Notes under the pieces: generated by a model
Database searches by the model: none
Told to the model about the DNA's origin: nothing
The model's input: the letters and a program-made list of their open reading frames with translations, nothing else
Source: Nanobdellota archaeon
GTDB lineage: Archaea > Nanobdellota > Nanobdellia > Pacearchaeales > GW2011-AR1
NCBI GenBank assembly: GCA_030704765.1
Contig: JAUYDD010000016.1
Coordinates: 1-21,182, forward strand
Direction of reading: 5' to 3'
Length of the DNA: 21,182 nucleotides
Part shown: positions 6,098 to 14,366 of the stretch, in pieces
How the letters are laid out: each line of letters starts with the position of its first letter
Numbering within the stretch: position 1 is the stretch's first letter
Made by a program: the position numbers and the translations under genes

Positions 6098-7510
6098 ATG
6101 GTAGAAATCATAAAAATATCTGAAAATATCTGGGAAATACCTAAAACAGGAAAAATGAACGTGCCTGGAAGGGTTTTTGCTAGTGAGAAACTTCTTAATG
6201 ACATGCAAAAAGATAATACTCTTCAGCAAGTTAGAAATGTTGCATGCTTGCCTGGTATTTTAAAAGCTTCTTTAGCGCTTCCAGATGCTCATTCTGGTTA
6301 TGGATTTAGCATCGGAGGTGTTGCTGCGTTTGATATTGAAAAAGGAATTATTTCTCCTGGCGGAGTTGGTTATGATATAAACTGCAGTGTCCGGCTTCTT
6401 AGAACAAACTTAAAATTAGAAGATATAAAAAATAAAAAAGAGTTGATACATTCCTTATTCAGAGCTGTACCTTCTGGTGTTGGAAGAGGAAGCAAGATAA
6501 ACCTAACATATAAAGACTTGGATGAAGTCTTGATTGGAGGGTCTAAATGGGCTGTAAAAAAAGGTTATGGATTTAAAGAAGATTATCTTCATACAGAAGA
6601 AGAAGGATGCATTAAAGGAGCAAATCCTATTGATGTATCAAAAAGAGCAAAAGAAAGAGGAATCGGCCAATTAGGAAGCTTGGGTGCTGGAAATCATTTT
6701 TTAGAAATCCAGATTGTAGATGAAATATTTGATGAAAAAATAGCAAAAATATTTGGCTTGGAAAAAGGAATGATTACAATAATGGTGCATTGCGGTAGTC
6801 GCGGACTTGGCCATCAAGTTGCTTCAGATTATATTAAATTAATGGAGGATAAATATGGCTGGCCTGAGTTTGACCGAGAGCTTGTAAATGCTCCGATAAA
6901 CTCTGAACTTGGAAAAAAATATTTTTCTGCTATGGCATGTGCTGCTAATTTTGCATTTGCAAACAAGCAATTGATAACTTATTTCATAAGGGAGAACTTG
7001 AAACATTATTTTCCTGATTTTAAAGCAGAGGTTGTATATGATATATGCCATAATATTGCAAAATTTGAAAAACATATTATTGATGGAAATGAAAAAGAAG
7101 TTCTTGTTATGAGGAAGGGAGCAACAAGAAGCTTTGGCCCTGGAAGAATAGAAATTCCAGAAGATTACAGAAATGTCGGCCAGCCTGTTATTATTCCTGG
7201 TTCAATGGGAACAGCTAGCTATATTTTAGCAGGAACAAAAAAAGCTGAAGAAATTTCATTTGGCTCAACTGCTCATGGAGCAGGAAGAGTAGCTTCAAGA
7301 ACTTCTGCTAGGAAAAATCTGCGCAGTGAAGATGTAAAAAGAGAATTAGAAAATAAAGGCATAGATGTTGAAGCTGGAAGTTATAAAGGAATTGTTGAAG
7401 AAGCTCCAAGTGTGTATAAAGATATAGATGAAGTTGTGAGTGTTTCACATGAAGCTGGAATTGGAAATCTAGTTGCAAAATTAAGGCCCATTGCTGTTAT
7501 GAAAGGGTGA
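6098..7510 (+). CDS. rtcB: RtcB, GTP-dependent 3'-phosphate RNA ligase
   Basis: A 470-residue protein of normal full length with no intein. The active site is complete: D93 and C96 (GYDINCSVR), H200 (GAGNHFLEIQ), H231 (HCGSRGLGH) and H318 (HNIAKFE) as Mn2+ ligands, and H393 in STAHGAGR as the residue that becomes guanylylated. RKGATRSFGPG and PGSMGTASY are also intact. RtcB joins a 2',3'-cyclic phosphate or 3'-phosphate RNA end to a 5'-OH end and is the archaeal tRNA-splicing ligase. It works with archease (4782-5210). The intervening PIN RNase module may be a later insertion into a former archease-rtcB pair. Confidence 0.97.
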   Translation: MVEIIKISENIWEIPKTGKMNVPGRVFASEKLLNDMQKDNTLQQVRNVACLPGILKASLALPDAHSGYGFSIGGVAAFDIEKGIISPGGVGYDINCSVRLLRTNLKLEDIKNKKELIHSLFRAVPSGVGRGSKINLTYKDLDEVLIGGSKWAVKKGYGFKEDYLHTEEEGCIKGANPIDVSKRAKERGIGQLGSLGAGNHFLEIQIVDEIFDEKIAKIFGLEKGMITIMVHCGSRGLGHQVASDYIKLMEDKYGWPEFDRELVNAPINSELGKKYFSAMACAANFAFANKQLITYFIRENLKHYFPDFKAEVVYDICHNIAKFEKHIIDGNEKEVLVMRKGATRSFGPGRIEIPEDYRNVGQPVIIPGSMGTASYILAGTKKAEEISFGSTAHGAGRVASRTSARKNLRSEDVKRELENKGIDVEAGSYKGIVEEAPSVYKDIDEVVSVSHEAGIGNLVAKLRPIAVMKG

Positions 7511-7514
7511 ATGA

Positions 7515-7556
7515 ATTATAAGAAATATTTATAAAGATAAATTATCTAATATTTTT
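7515..7556 (+). promoter_or_regulatory. Leaderless promoter of surface protein 1 (duplicated at 10775-10814)
   Basis: TTTATA at 7528-7533 lies about 27 nt before the ATG at 7557. The sequence from ATAAGAAATATTTATAAAG down to the ATG is nearly identical to that before the paralogous gene at 10815, showing that the promoter was copied with the gene. Confidence 0.7.
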
Positions 7557-10500
7557 ATGAAAAGAGGGAAGATAATATTGAGTTTATGTATATTTTTGAT
7601 ATTGGGAATAAGTTTTATAGGATTTGTAAGCAGTAGGGGAGAAATATACTCTGTTGGAAATTCGTTTAATCAAGTTCTTAACTTTGTTCAAGGCAAAGAT
7701 TCTTCTGTTACTTCTGGAGGCGCAATGCTTTTAGCTGATCATTCTTGGACAATAGGAGGTTCAGAATGCAAAAATAATAATCCTCCTTTAAATGAATTAC
7801 ATGAAACAGTCACTAAAATATGTAATTTAGCAGGATATGAAAAACCTTATACTTGGAGTGGATATTTTAGTGCTGATGCAGGAAGATGCAATTATCAAAG
7901 CCCTATTGATAATTATTTATGGAGATGGGATAGAAATGCAAATAAATTTGTTAAAGAAAGTGCAGAACCAAAAAATAGTAAAATGTGGATAACAAGTTTG
8001 CAATGCATAAATCGTCTCCAATGCATACCTAAAACATGCGCTCAATATTTATCAGAAAGAACAGAATGTGGAACTAATATGGCAGATGATTGTGAAAATA
8101 ACAATGTCAATTGTGGTTGCGAGGTATGTATAAATAATCCTCGAGATGTTAATGTTGCGTTTGATAAACCTACAATGGAAGATGTTCCTAAACCTGGAGC
8201 TAGTATAGAAAGGAAACTTCCTGCTTGTGCTGTTAATGATGAAATGAACTGTTGGTGGGCAACTGGAAGTTCTAATCCAGCAAATATGTCCATAGACCTT
8301 GAATCTGAATATCCAGTTAGTATGTATAGATTCAGCGTGTCAGACCCTGGTGTTGGAGCAGGTACAGAAGGATATATTCGTTTTTATAATAATCAAGGCC
8401 AGGAAATTAAAAATAAATTTTTCAAACATGTAACATCTTCTACCTCTAGTATGTCAATAATCACTGAAGAATTCTATCCTCCTGTAAATGTAAAAAGAAT
8501 AAATATATCCTTAAAAGGAATAAATAGCGGATGGGTGAATGTTGATTCATTTTATGCTTTTTGCAAACCTTCTTGCATTGGAAAACGACCTTATGAATCT
8601 GATGGATGCAGTGGATATTGCAATGGATGTAGTACTAATTCAATAGGAAAAACCTGTATTAATGATAAATGCACTACTTATCCTCCTTGTGAAAAAAGCC
8701 AGACAATAATGAACTTAAGTTCTTTAAGTAATGCGCATGGAGGATTATATAATCAAGGAAACAATCCTTATCCAATTTGTTTTAAAGATATATTTTTGGG
8801 AAATGATTATGATGGAACAGAACCAGACCCGCATTTATGCAAAGCTGGTGATTCTAATAGTGTTTTATGGTTATCTGCAGATACAAATGCTCATGCATCA
8901 ACAACAAAAATTATAGGAAGTTATGAAACTCAAGTTTGTTATGGAAACTTAATCTGCAGTGTTGCTTATAATTCAAGAGAAGGTTTGGTTGCAGAATATA
9001 AATTTGAAGGTAATGCAGATGATACTTCTGGAAATGGAAATAATGGAATTGTTAATGGTGCTAGATTAACATCTGGAAAATCTGGACTAGGTTATATTTT
9101 TAATGGAAAAAATGATTATATTGAAGTACCAAACAGCAATTCATTAATGTTAACATCAGAGTTTAGTATTTCCTTTTGGATTTACAGAATGCAGGATTCT
9201 ACTAATAATTGGGAAAGAATAATATCAAAGTCAAATACTAGTGATTATGATTATTGGGTTCAGTTTACTAAAACAGATAATGGGAAAAAAATTGAAGTTG
9301 GAATTAAAAAAGAAGATAGAAAATATATTTATCTTATTGGAAATTCTTCAATTACCCTTAATACATGGACACATATAACTGTTATAAAAAATACAACTGG
9401 TTTTGAAATTTATATTAATGGAACTAGAGATGCAGCTGGAATAAGCTCTCTTGAAATACCCCCTTTTAGTTCTACAATGGGAAATGCTAAAACAAGTTCT
9501 GATAAAAATTTTTATATTGGAAAACTAACAAGTAATTATAATTTCAATGGAACAATTGATGAAGTAAGAATATGGAACAGAGCTTTGACCTCTGAAGAAA
9601 TAAAAAACGAATATAATGGAGCTTCAGGAATATTTAATGGATTAAAACTTAATTGTGCAGATGATGAAAAAACAGTTGTAAGATTATTGAACTTAAGCAA
9701 TAGTCATATTTCCAATGCAGCTTATAGCAATTTTCCAATAAAAATATGCTGTAAAAAGACAGTTCCTCCTGTATCCACAGCTGAATGGCAGAATATGTTA
9801 AGTAATGAAATAACTATAGCTCATGAAGGAGACACTGTCAAACTAGTGCTTAAAGGAGCTGGATTTTCTAATAAAGAAATAAACTTTACTATTAAAAAAG
9901 TATCATATCTTTTATGGATTTTGCGTTTTGATAAAAAAATAGCAAGCACGTCCTCTATTGGTTATACAACTTGGAAAACAAACGAGACAGGAAATGATTA
10001 TTATTTTATAGCTGAATATATGGATGGAGTAAAATATAGGTATGAAAGCGAAAAACTAAATATACTAGCTTATGATAATTTCTTTCCATATACAGAGATA
10101 GTAAAACCAATCAATGAATCTAATTTTTCAATTATTCTTGCAGACAAAAAGACCAGTTCTATAAGTTTTGAACAAATTAGTTTAGATGAAGATGATGACT
10201 TGAAAGTCAAATGGAATTTTGATGATGGAAACATCAGTACATACTATGATTGCTTGACTAATGGGAGTTGTAATACTGCCCATCAATATAATCGCTCTGG
10301 AACAAAGATAATAACTCTAAATGCAGAAGAAATGACAAGGAACCAATATGCTGCTGATTATGCTAGAATCTATGTATATGGAAAAGGACTTAATATTTTT
10401 TCAATAATTGATGAACCAAGTTATGGAAATGAGACTAAAGATGCAGGATATTATGAGATTGATGGAAGAAGCAGTTATGTTGCTAATTGCAGTTATATGG

Positions 10501-10730
10501 AAAATGAATGCAATGATAAAGCAAAAAGCATAAATCCTAGCTGGAGTTGTCAAAAACCAACAGGTGCAGATATCTGGTGTTACAGGCATGCTGAATCAAG
10601 CCAATTAGGGTTTCAATGGATAATTGATGGAGTTGTTGTTCCAAATATACATAATAATAATCGTTTTGAATATCATTTCCTTGAGACAAGACTCCACACA
10701 ATAAAACTGAAAGTGAGTTATAGTTATTGA
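7557..10730 (+). CDS. Large secreted Cys-rich surface protein with LamG-like domain
   Basis: A 1057-residue protein with an N-terminal signal sequence (RGKIILSLCIFLILGISFIG). Next come a Cys-rich part (about 70-195), a discoidin/galactose-binding-like part (about 195-337, with NCWWATGSSNPANMSIDLE), a short Cys-dense knot (about 340-380), a LamG/concanavalin-like domain (about 477-690; LVAEYKFEGNADDTSGNGNN, FSISFWIY, NGTIDEVRIWNRALTSEEI), and a C-terminal half with PKD-like segments (WNFDDG, AHQYNRSGTKIITL; FEYHFLETRLHTIKLKVSY). No membrane anchor at the end. Many N-glycosylation sequons. It is paralogous to the next gene, which lacks the LamG domain. Likely a cell-surface adhesin or sugar-binding protein; ligand unknown. 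Confidence 0.8.
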   Translation: MKRGKIILSLCIFLILGISFIGFVSSRGEIYSVGNSFNQVLNFVQGKDSSVTSGGAMLLADHSWTIGGSECKNNNPPLNELHETVTKICNLAGYEKPYTWSGYFSADAGRCNYQSPIDNYLWRWDRNANKFVKESAEPKNSKMWITSLQCINRLQCIPKTCAQYLSERTECGTNMADDCENNNVNCGCEVCINNPRDVNVAFDKPTMEDVPKPGASIERKLPACAVNDEMNCWWATGSSNPANMSIDLESEYPVSMYRFSVSDPGVGAGTEGYIRFYNNQGQEIKNKFFKHVTSSTSSMSIITEEFYPPVNVKRINISLKGINSGWVNVDSFYAFCKPSCIGKRPYESDGCSGYCNGCSTNSIGKTCINDKCTTYPPCEKSQTIMNLSSLSNAHGGLYNQGNNPYPICFKDIFLGNDYDGTEPDPHLCKAGDSNSVLWLSADTNAHASTTKIIGSYETQVCYGNLICSVAYNSREGLVAEYKFEGNADDTSGNGNNGIVNGARLTSGKSGLGYIFNGKNDYIEVPNSNSLMLTSEFSISFWIYRMQDSTNNWERIISKSNTSDYDYWVQFTKTDNGKKIEVGIKKEDRKYIYLIGNSSITLNTWTHITVIKNTTGFEIYINGTRDAAGISSLEIPPFSSTMGNAKTSSDKNFYIGKLTSNYNFNGTIDEVRIWNRALTSEEIKNEYNGASGIFNGLKLNCADDEKTVVRLLNLSNSHISNAAYSNFPIKICCKKTVPPVSTAEWQNMLSNEITIAHEGDTVKLVLKGAGFSNKEINFTIKKVSYLLWILRFDKKIASTSSIGYTTWKTNETGNDYYFIAEYMDGVKYRYESEKLNILAYDNFFPYTEIVKPINESNFSIILADKKTSSISFEQISLDEDDDLKVKWNFDDGNISTYYDCLTNGSCNTAHQYNRSGTKIITLNAEEMTRNQYAADYARIYVYGKGLNIFSIIDEPSYGNETKDAGYYEIDGRSSYVANCSYMENECNDKAKSINPSWSCQKPTGADIWCYRHAESSQLGFQWIIDGVVVPNIHNNNRFEYHFLETRLHTIKLKVSYSY

Positions 10731-10774
10731 ATAGAAGTTTATTTTATACTCTTGTTTATTAATTTAATTATCAG

Positions 10775-10814
10775 TATAAGAAATATTTATAAAGTTAAAT
10801 TATCTAATGTTTTT
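10775..10814 (+). promoter_or_regulatory. Leaderless promoter of surface protein 2
   Basis: TTTATA at 10786-10791 lies 24-29 nt before the ATG at 10815. The near match to 7515-7556 sets the true start at 10815 rather than the upstream in-frame ATG at 10752. Confidence 0.7.
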
Positions 10815-13019
10815 ATGAAAAGAGGAAAGATAATCTGCTTGGGATTTATAGTTTTAATTGTTTATATAAATCTTATAATCGCAGCTGAACAAACATATAC
10901 TATTCCTACTAATCCAAGATTATATCGTGCAGATATAATTACTGCAACAAAATTATGTTTACAAAAATCAGTAAGCTCATATCCTATATTAAAAGAATGG
11001 AGTTATGATATTGGTTCACAAACTTGCATTAATGGCAATAAATTAAGTTATTTTAATCTTACAGATAATCTCTGGAAAAATAACCAGCATGAATGTGTTA
11101 ATGGTATATCTAGTTCTGATAATAGAGAATGGGCATATATAACTTCTATTACTTGCAAAAGCAGAGATAGTGGTGAAGTATCTCCTTTAGATAAAAATCT
11201 AAATTTTATTGTTTATAATAAAGGTCCAGATTCAACTGATTTAATTGAACCTTCTATTAATAATCTTAGAAATTTTTGTAAATGCAAAGACACTGGATAT
11301 TCATTATTATTTACAAGTGTTCAGTCATTTAATAAAGTAAATAGCATTAAAAGACAAAACTATTTACCAAGTTGCGGTTTAGGTTCACCTATTCAGGGTC
11401 GAATGACATTAAAAACCCAATATTTATATAATAAAATATTTATTGATGGAAGACTAGCTACTTTTGGAAATGACCATGCGATTGTATGCGGAAAATCTTC
11501 TTGCACTCCTAAAACATGTGCAGAAATGGGAAGATATTGTGGAACAGGTACTGAAGATAGATGTGGAAAATCTATCACCTGCAATATAGCATGTCCGAAT
11601 ATTGGAGAAGCATGCGATTCTGCAACTGGCAAATGCTCTTATCCTTCTTGTCCACAAGACCAGATAATAATGAACTTAACACAGAAATTCAATGCTTTAG
11701 GATCTTTTTATAACAAAGGGAATACTCCTTATTCAATTTGTTTTAAAGATATATTTGGAGGACCTTATGGGGGAGCAAATCCTCATGATTGTTCAGGTTA
11801 TAATTTAGTAATAGGACTATCTCTTGATATAAATGCTAAAGCAACAATTCCAGAATCATCAGGAAGCTTGACAAACAAAGTATGTTATGGAAACCTGGTT
11901 TGTGAAAAAGACCTAAGCCCTGGAGCAACATGCTCTGATAACACTAAAAAAGTTGTCTTAAGATTGAATGCTGAGTCAGATGGAATGATATCAGACTCCT
12001 CTGATTCTACTTTTTCAGTAAAAATATGCTGCAAACAATCATTTATAATAGGAACAGCTGAATGGCAGAACATGCTAAGCAATAAAATAAGAATAGCTCA
12101 TGCAAGTGACACTGTCAAACTAGTGCTTAGGGGAGCTGGATTTTCTAATAAAGAAATAGAATTCACAATCAAGAAAGATTCAAGCACATGGTATTGGCCT
12201 TTTGATAAAAAAATAGCAAGCATATCCTCTATTGGTTATACAAATTGGTCTATAAATGAAACAGGAAATAATTATTATTTTGTGGCTAAATTCATGGATG
12301 GATCAGTAGAAAAGAGTTATGAAAGCGAAAGACTAAATATACTAGCTTATAATAATTTCTTTCCATATACAGAAATAGTAAAACCAATCAATGAATCTAA
12401 TTTTTCAATTGTTCTTGCAGACAAAAAGACCCGTTCTATAAGTTTTGAACAAATTAGCTTAGATGAAGATGATGACTTGAAAGTAACTTGGAATTTTGAT
12501 GATAATTCTATAATTCAATTCTTAAACTGCCTTACAACAACTAACTGCAATACAGCTCATCAATACAATAAATCAGGAACTAAAATAGCTTCTTTAAAAG
12601 CAGAAGAAATGTACCGGAACCAGTATAGTATGGATTATGCAAGATTCTATATTTTTGGCCCTGGAATGAATATTTTTGCAATAATTGATAAACCAAGTTA
12701 TGGAAATGAGACTAAAGATGCAGGATATTACTGGATTGATGGAAGAAGCAGTTATGTAGCTAATTGCAGTTATGAACAAAGTAAATGCGATCTTACTGCA
12801 ATCTCTTATGGAAAGAACTGCTATGAAATAAAAAGCGAAAATAATCCATTAAATCCTCGTATATATTGTTACAGGCATGCTGAATCAAGCCAATTAGGGT
12901 TTCAATGGACTATAGATGGAACAATAATTCCAGCTAAAACTGATTCTACACCTTTTGAATATCATTTCCTTGAGACAAAACTCCATACAATAAAGCTGAA
13001 AGTAAGTTATAGTTATTGA
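10815..13019 (+). CDS. Secreted Cys-rich surface protein, paralogue lacking LamG
   Basis: A 734-residue protein from the ATG at 10815; the frame is open to 10752, but the duplicated promoter and the MKRGKII start shared with the paralogue support 10815. It has a signal sequence, a divergent N-terminal Cys-rich region (CTPKTCAEMGRYCGTGTEDRC), then a shared core: QIIMNLTQ, CFKDIF, VCYGNLVC, KICCKQ, TAEWQNMLSN. The C-terminal PKD-like half is almost identical to the first copy, including long stretches of matching DNA (for example around 12415-12500). The LamG domain of the first copy is absent: CYGNLVC is followed within 20 residues by KKVVLRL. Probably another surface protein with the same anchoring mode but a different binding part. 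Confidence 0.8.
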   Translation: MKRGKIICLGFIVLIVYINLIIAAEQTYTIPTNPRLYRADIITATKLCLQKSVSSYPILKEWSYDIGSQTCINGNKLSYFNLTDNLWKNNQHECVNGISSSDNREWAYITSITCKSRDSGEVSPLDKNLNFIVYNKGPDSTDLIEPSINNLRNFCKCKDTGYSLLFTSVQSFNKVNSIKRQNYLPSCGLGSPIQGRMTLKTQYLYNKIFIDGRLATFGNDHAIVCGKSSCTPKTCAEMGRYCGTGTEDRCGKSITCNIACPNIGEACDSATGKCSYPSCPQDQIIMNLTQKFNALGSFYNKGNTPYSICFKDIFGGPYGGANPHDCSGYNLVIGLSLDINAKATIPESSGSLTNKVCYGNLVCEKDLSPGATCSDNTKKVVLRLNAESDGMISDSSDSTFSVKICCKQSFIIGTAEWQNMLSNKIRIAHASDTVKLVLRGAGFSNKEIEFTIKKDSSTWYWPFDKKIASISSIGYTNWSINETGNNYYFVAKFMDGSVEKSYESERLNILAYNNFFPYTEIVKPINESNFSIVLADKKTRSISFEQISLDEDDDLKVTWNFDDNSIIQFLNCLTTTNCNTAHQYNKSGTKIASLKAEEMYRNQYSMDYARFYIFGPGMNIFAIIDKPSYGNETKDAGYYWIDGRSSYVANCSYEQSKCDLTAISYGKNCYEIKSENNPLNPRIYCYRHAESSQLGFQWTIDGTIIPAKTDSTPFEYHFLETKLHTIKLKVSYSY

Positions 13020-13025
13020 TGAGGA

Positions 13026-13057
13026 ATATTTAAAAATATAAGATTATTTAATTTAAA
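13026..13057 (+). promoter_or_regulatory. Leaderless promoter of the 13058 gene
   Basis: TTTAAAAA at 13029-13036 lies about 25 nt before the ATG at 13058, with no ribosome binding site. It supports this start despite the unusually long region before the signal helix. Confidence 0.6.
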
Positions 13058-14155
13058 ATGAAAAAGAGGATAAAAAAATTGCCTAAAAATTCAAAATCTA
13101 TTCAGCAGACTTGGAGATATTCGCTGCTAAATTTTATGCATCCTATAAATAGCAATTTTAGTCTTTTCAATTTCACAACAAATTTAGATGCATTAAACTC
13201 AAAATTGAAAATAAAAAAACAAGCTTTGTTTATTGCATTTTTAATAATAAATCTATATTTTTTAGCTGTTGTTTATGCATGCACACAAAATAGTGATTGT
13301 GAAGAAGGATTTGTATGTAATACTGCTGGTAAATGCGATGGTTCAAGTGAGAGTTGGGCTCAAATAACAACTAGGGGAAATCTTGTATGCAAAGGAGACC
13401 ATTGGGAAGACCAATCAACTACACCTTATACAATTACTCTTACTACAGGCCCTGATTCTAATTGTTATAGTCCGCGTCAGGATATTCCAGGATTCTGTTG
13501 CCCTTCTTCTTATACATGCATTCCTAGTGGAATTGGAAGTTCTGGAATTCGTGGTAACTGTACAATTACTTATTTTGATAATTGCTTTGATATAAAAAAT
13601 GATATTGAATGCAATAATTGGAGTTATTACAATAACCCTAAAGCTAATAAAGCTGGAGAAATACTTTATGGCACTATAGACAGTAACATATGTAAGAATT
13701 TTGATGGAAATACTTATAATTCAGGAGCAAAAACAGATTGTTCTAATAAAACATTATGCAAATGTGTTTGGATAGTGGATAATTCAAATCCTCAAAATTC
13801 TAAATGTGGAGTGAATATCACTAGAAATGAAACATGTAGAGTAGGAGGATTATCAACAATAGGAACATGTCAGGTTTTTATTGAAAGTGTTGATGATGAT
13901 TGTGAGTATACTGGAATCATGACTTTTAATGTACAAAAAACATGGAGTGGAACTGGAACAGATTCTAATTGTGTTGGTTCACAAATACAAGTTCCATGTG
14001 GAAGTGTTGCTAAATTAAGTTTCTTTAATTGGATAAATGTCATTATTGTTGTCATTGTTATTGGAGTTATATATTATTTTTATTATAAAAGAACTAGGAC
14101 TTTAAAAAATCTAAAAAAAGAAAAAAATAGAATCCATTATAAAAAAATTTCCTGA
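13058..14155 (+). CDS. Cys-rich extracytoplasmic protein, C-terminally anchored, with interrupted signal peptide
   Basis: A 365-residue protein. The hydrophobic signal helix (ALFIAFLIINLYFLAVVYA, about 56-74) follows 55 residues of charged and polar sequence, which is abnormal. IKK at residues 5-7 recurs at 52-54, and deleting the 47 residues between gives an ordinary signal peptide. The mature part is Cys-rich (CTQNSDCEEGFVC, CCPSSYTC, CNNWSYY, CKCVW) with many N-glycosylation sequons. A membrane helix at about 331-347 is followed by a Lys/Arg-rich tail, so the Cys-rich domain faces outside. The last codons (KKIS, stop) lie inside repeat element E2. I do not recognise a family; it probably belongs with the neighbouring surface proteins. 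Confidence 0.75.
   Translation: MKKRIKKLPKNSKSIQQTWRYSLLNFMHPINSNFSLFNFTTNLDALNSKLKIKKQALFIAFLIINLYFLAVVYACTQNSDCEEGFVCNTAGKCDGSSESWAQITTRGNLVCKGDHWEDQSTTPYTITLTTGPDSNCYSPRQDIPGFCCPSSYTCIPSGIGSSGIRGNCTITYFDNCFDIKNDIECNNWSYYNNPKANKAGEILYGTIDSNICKNFDGNTYNSGAKTDCSNKTLCKCVWIVDNSNPQNSKCGVNITRNETCRVGGLSTIGTCQVFIESVDDDCEYTGIMTFNVQKTWSGTGTDSNCVGSQIQVPCGSVAKLSFFNWINVIIVVIVIGVIYYFYYKRTRTLKNLKKEKNRIHYKKIS
13070..13219. repeat. In-frame 141-nt insertion flanked by a 9-nt direct repeat
   Basis: ATAAAAAAA occurs at 13070-13078 and again at 13211-13219, exactly 141 nt (47 codons) apart and in the same frame. The sequence between is rich in inverted repeats: CAATTTT with AAAATTG, TTTTCAATTT with AAATTGAAAA, ATGCATC with GATGCAT, and AGCAG with CTGCT. 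ATTCAAAATCTAT near its start matches 13 nt of the D module in E3. Low complexity of the direct repeat is a caution. Confidence 0.6.
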
Positions 14156-14366
14156 AATCAAAAAAACAATGGGCCACCCACACTTGAAGGTGTGGGTTTG
14201 TTGCAGGCCCTTGTTTTTAGGAACATTCAAAATCTTTTAGAGATTTTGAAGTAATCGCCTACTCCATCCTAAAGGATGGAGTTTGCTCGGCGATTTTTCT
14301 GATTCGGAAATTTTTGGGATTTTAAATTGCCACACACTAAAGTGTGTGGTTTCAAGCAATTCAAAA
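14139..14366 (+). repeat. Modular hairpin element E2
   Basis: The outer stem is AAAAATTTCC (14143-14152) with GGAAATTTTT (14306-14315). Its apex is split by a block bounded by CTGA at 14152-14155 and 14299-14302. The block holds module A (CAATGGGCC, GGCCCTTG, inner hairpin ACCCACAC/GTGTGGGT at 14176-14197), module D (10 bp, 14226-14235 with 14241-14250) and module B (TCGCC/GGCGA with inner ACTCCATCCT/AGGATGGAGT). A terminal module C follows: TTTTAAATTGC (14320-14330), a 9-bp hairpin (14330-14338 with 14341-14349) and GCAATTCAAAA (14356-14366). It spans the previous stop codon and ends at the next start codon. Confidence 0.85.

Noticed and set aside
10752..10814. Upstream start of the second surface protein at 10752
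   Set aside because: The promoter copied from 7515-7556 and the shared MKRGKII start place the true start at 10815.
14327..14365. Upstream start of the 14366 gene at 14327
   Set aside because: The extra 13 codons lie in the C module of repeat E2, and the signal peptide begins cleanly at 14366.
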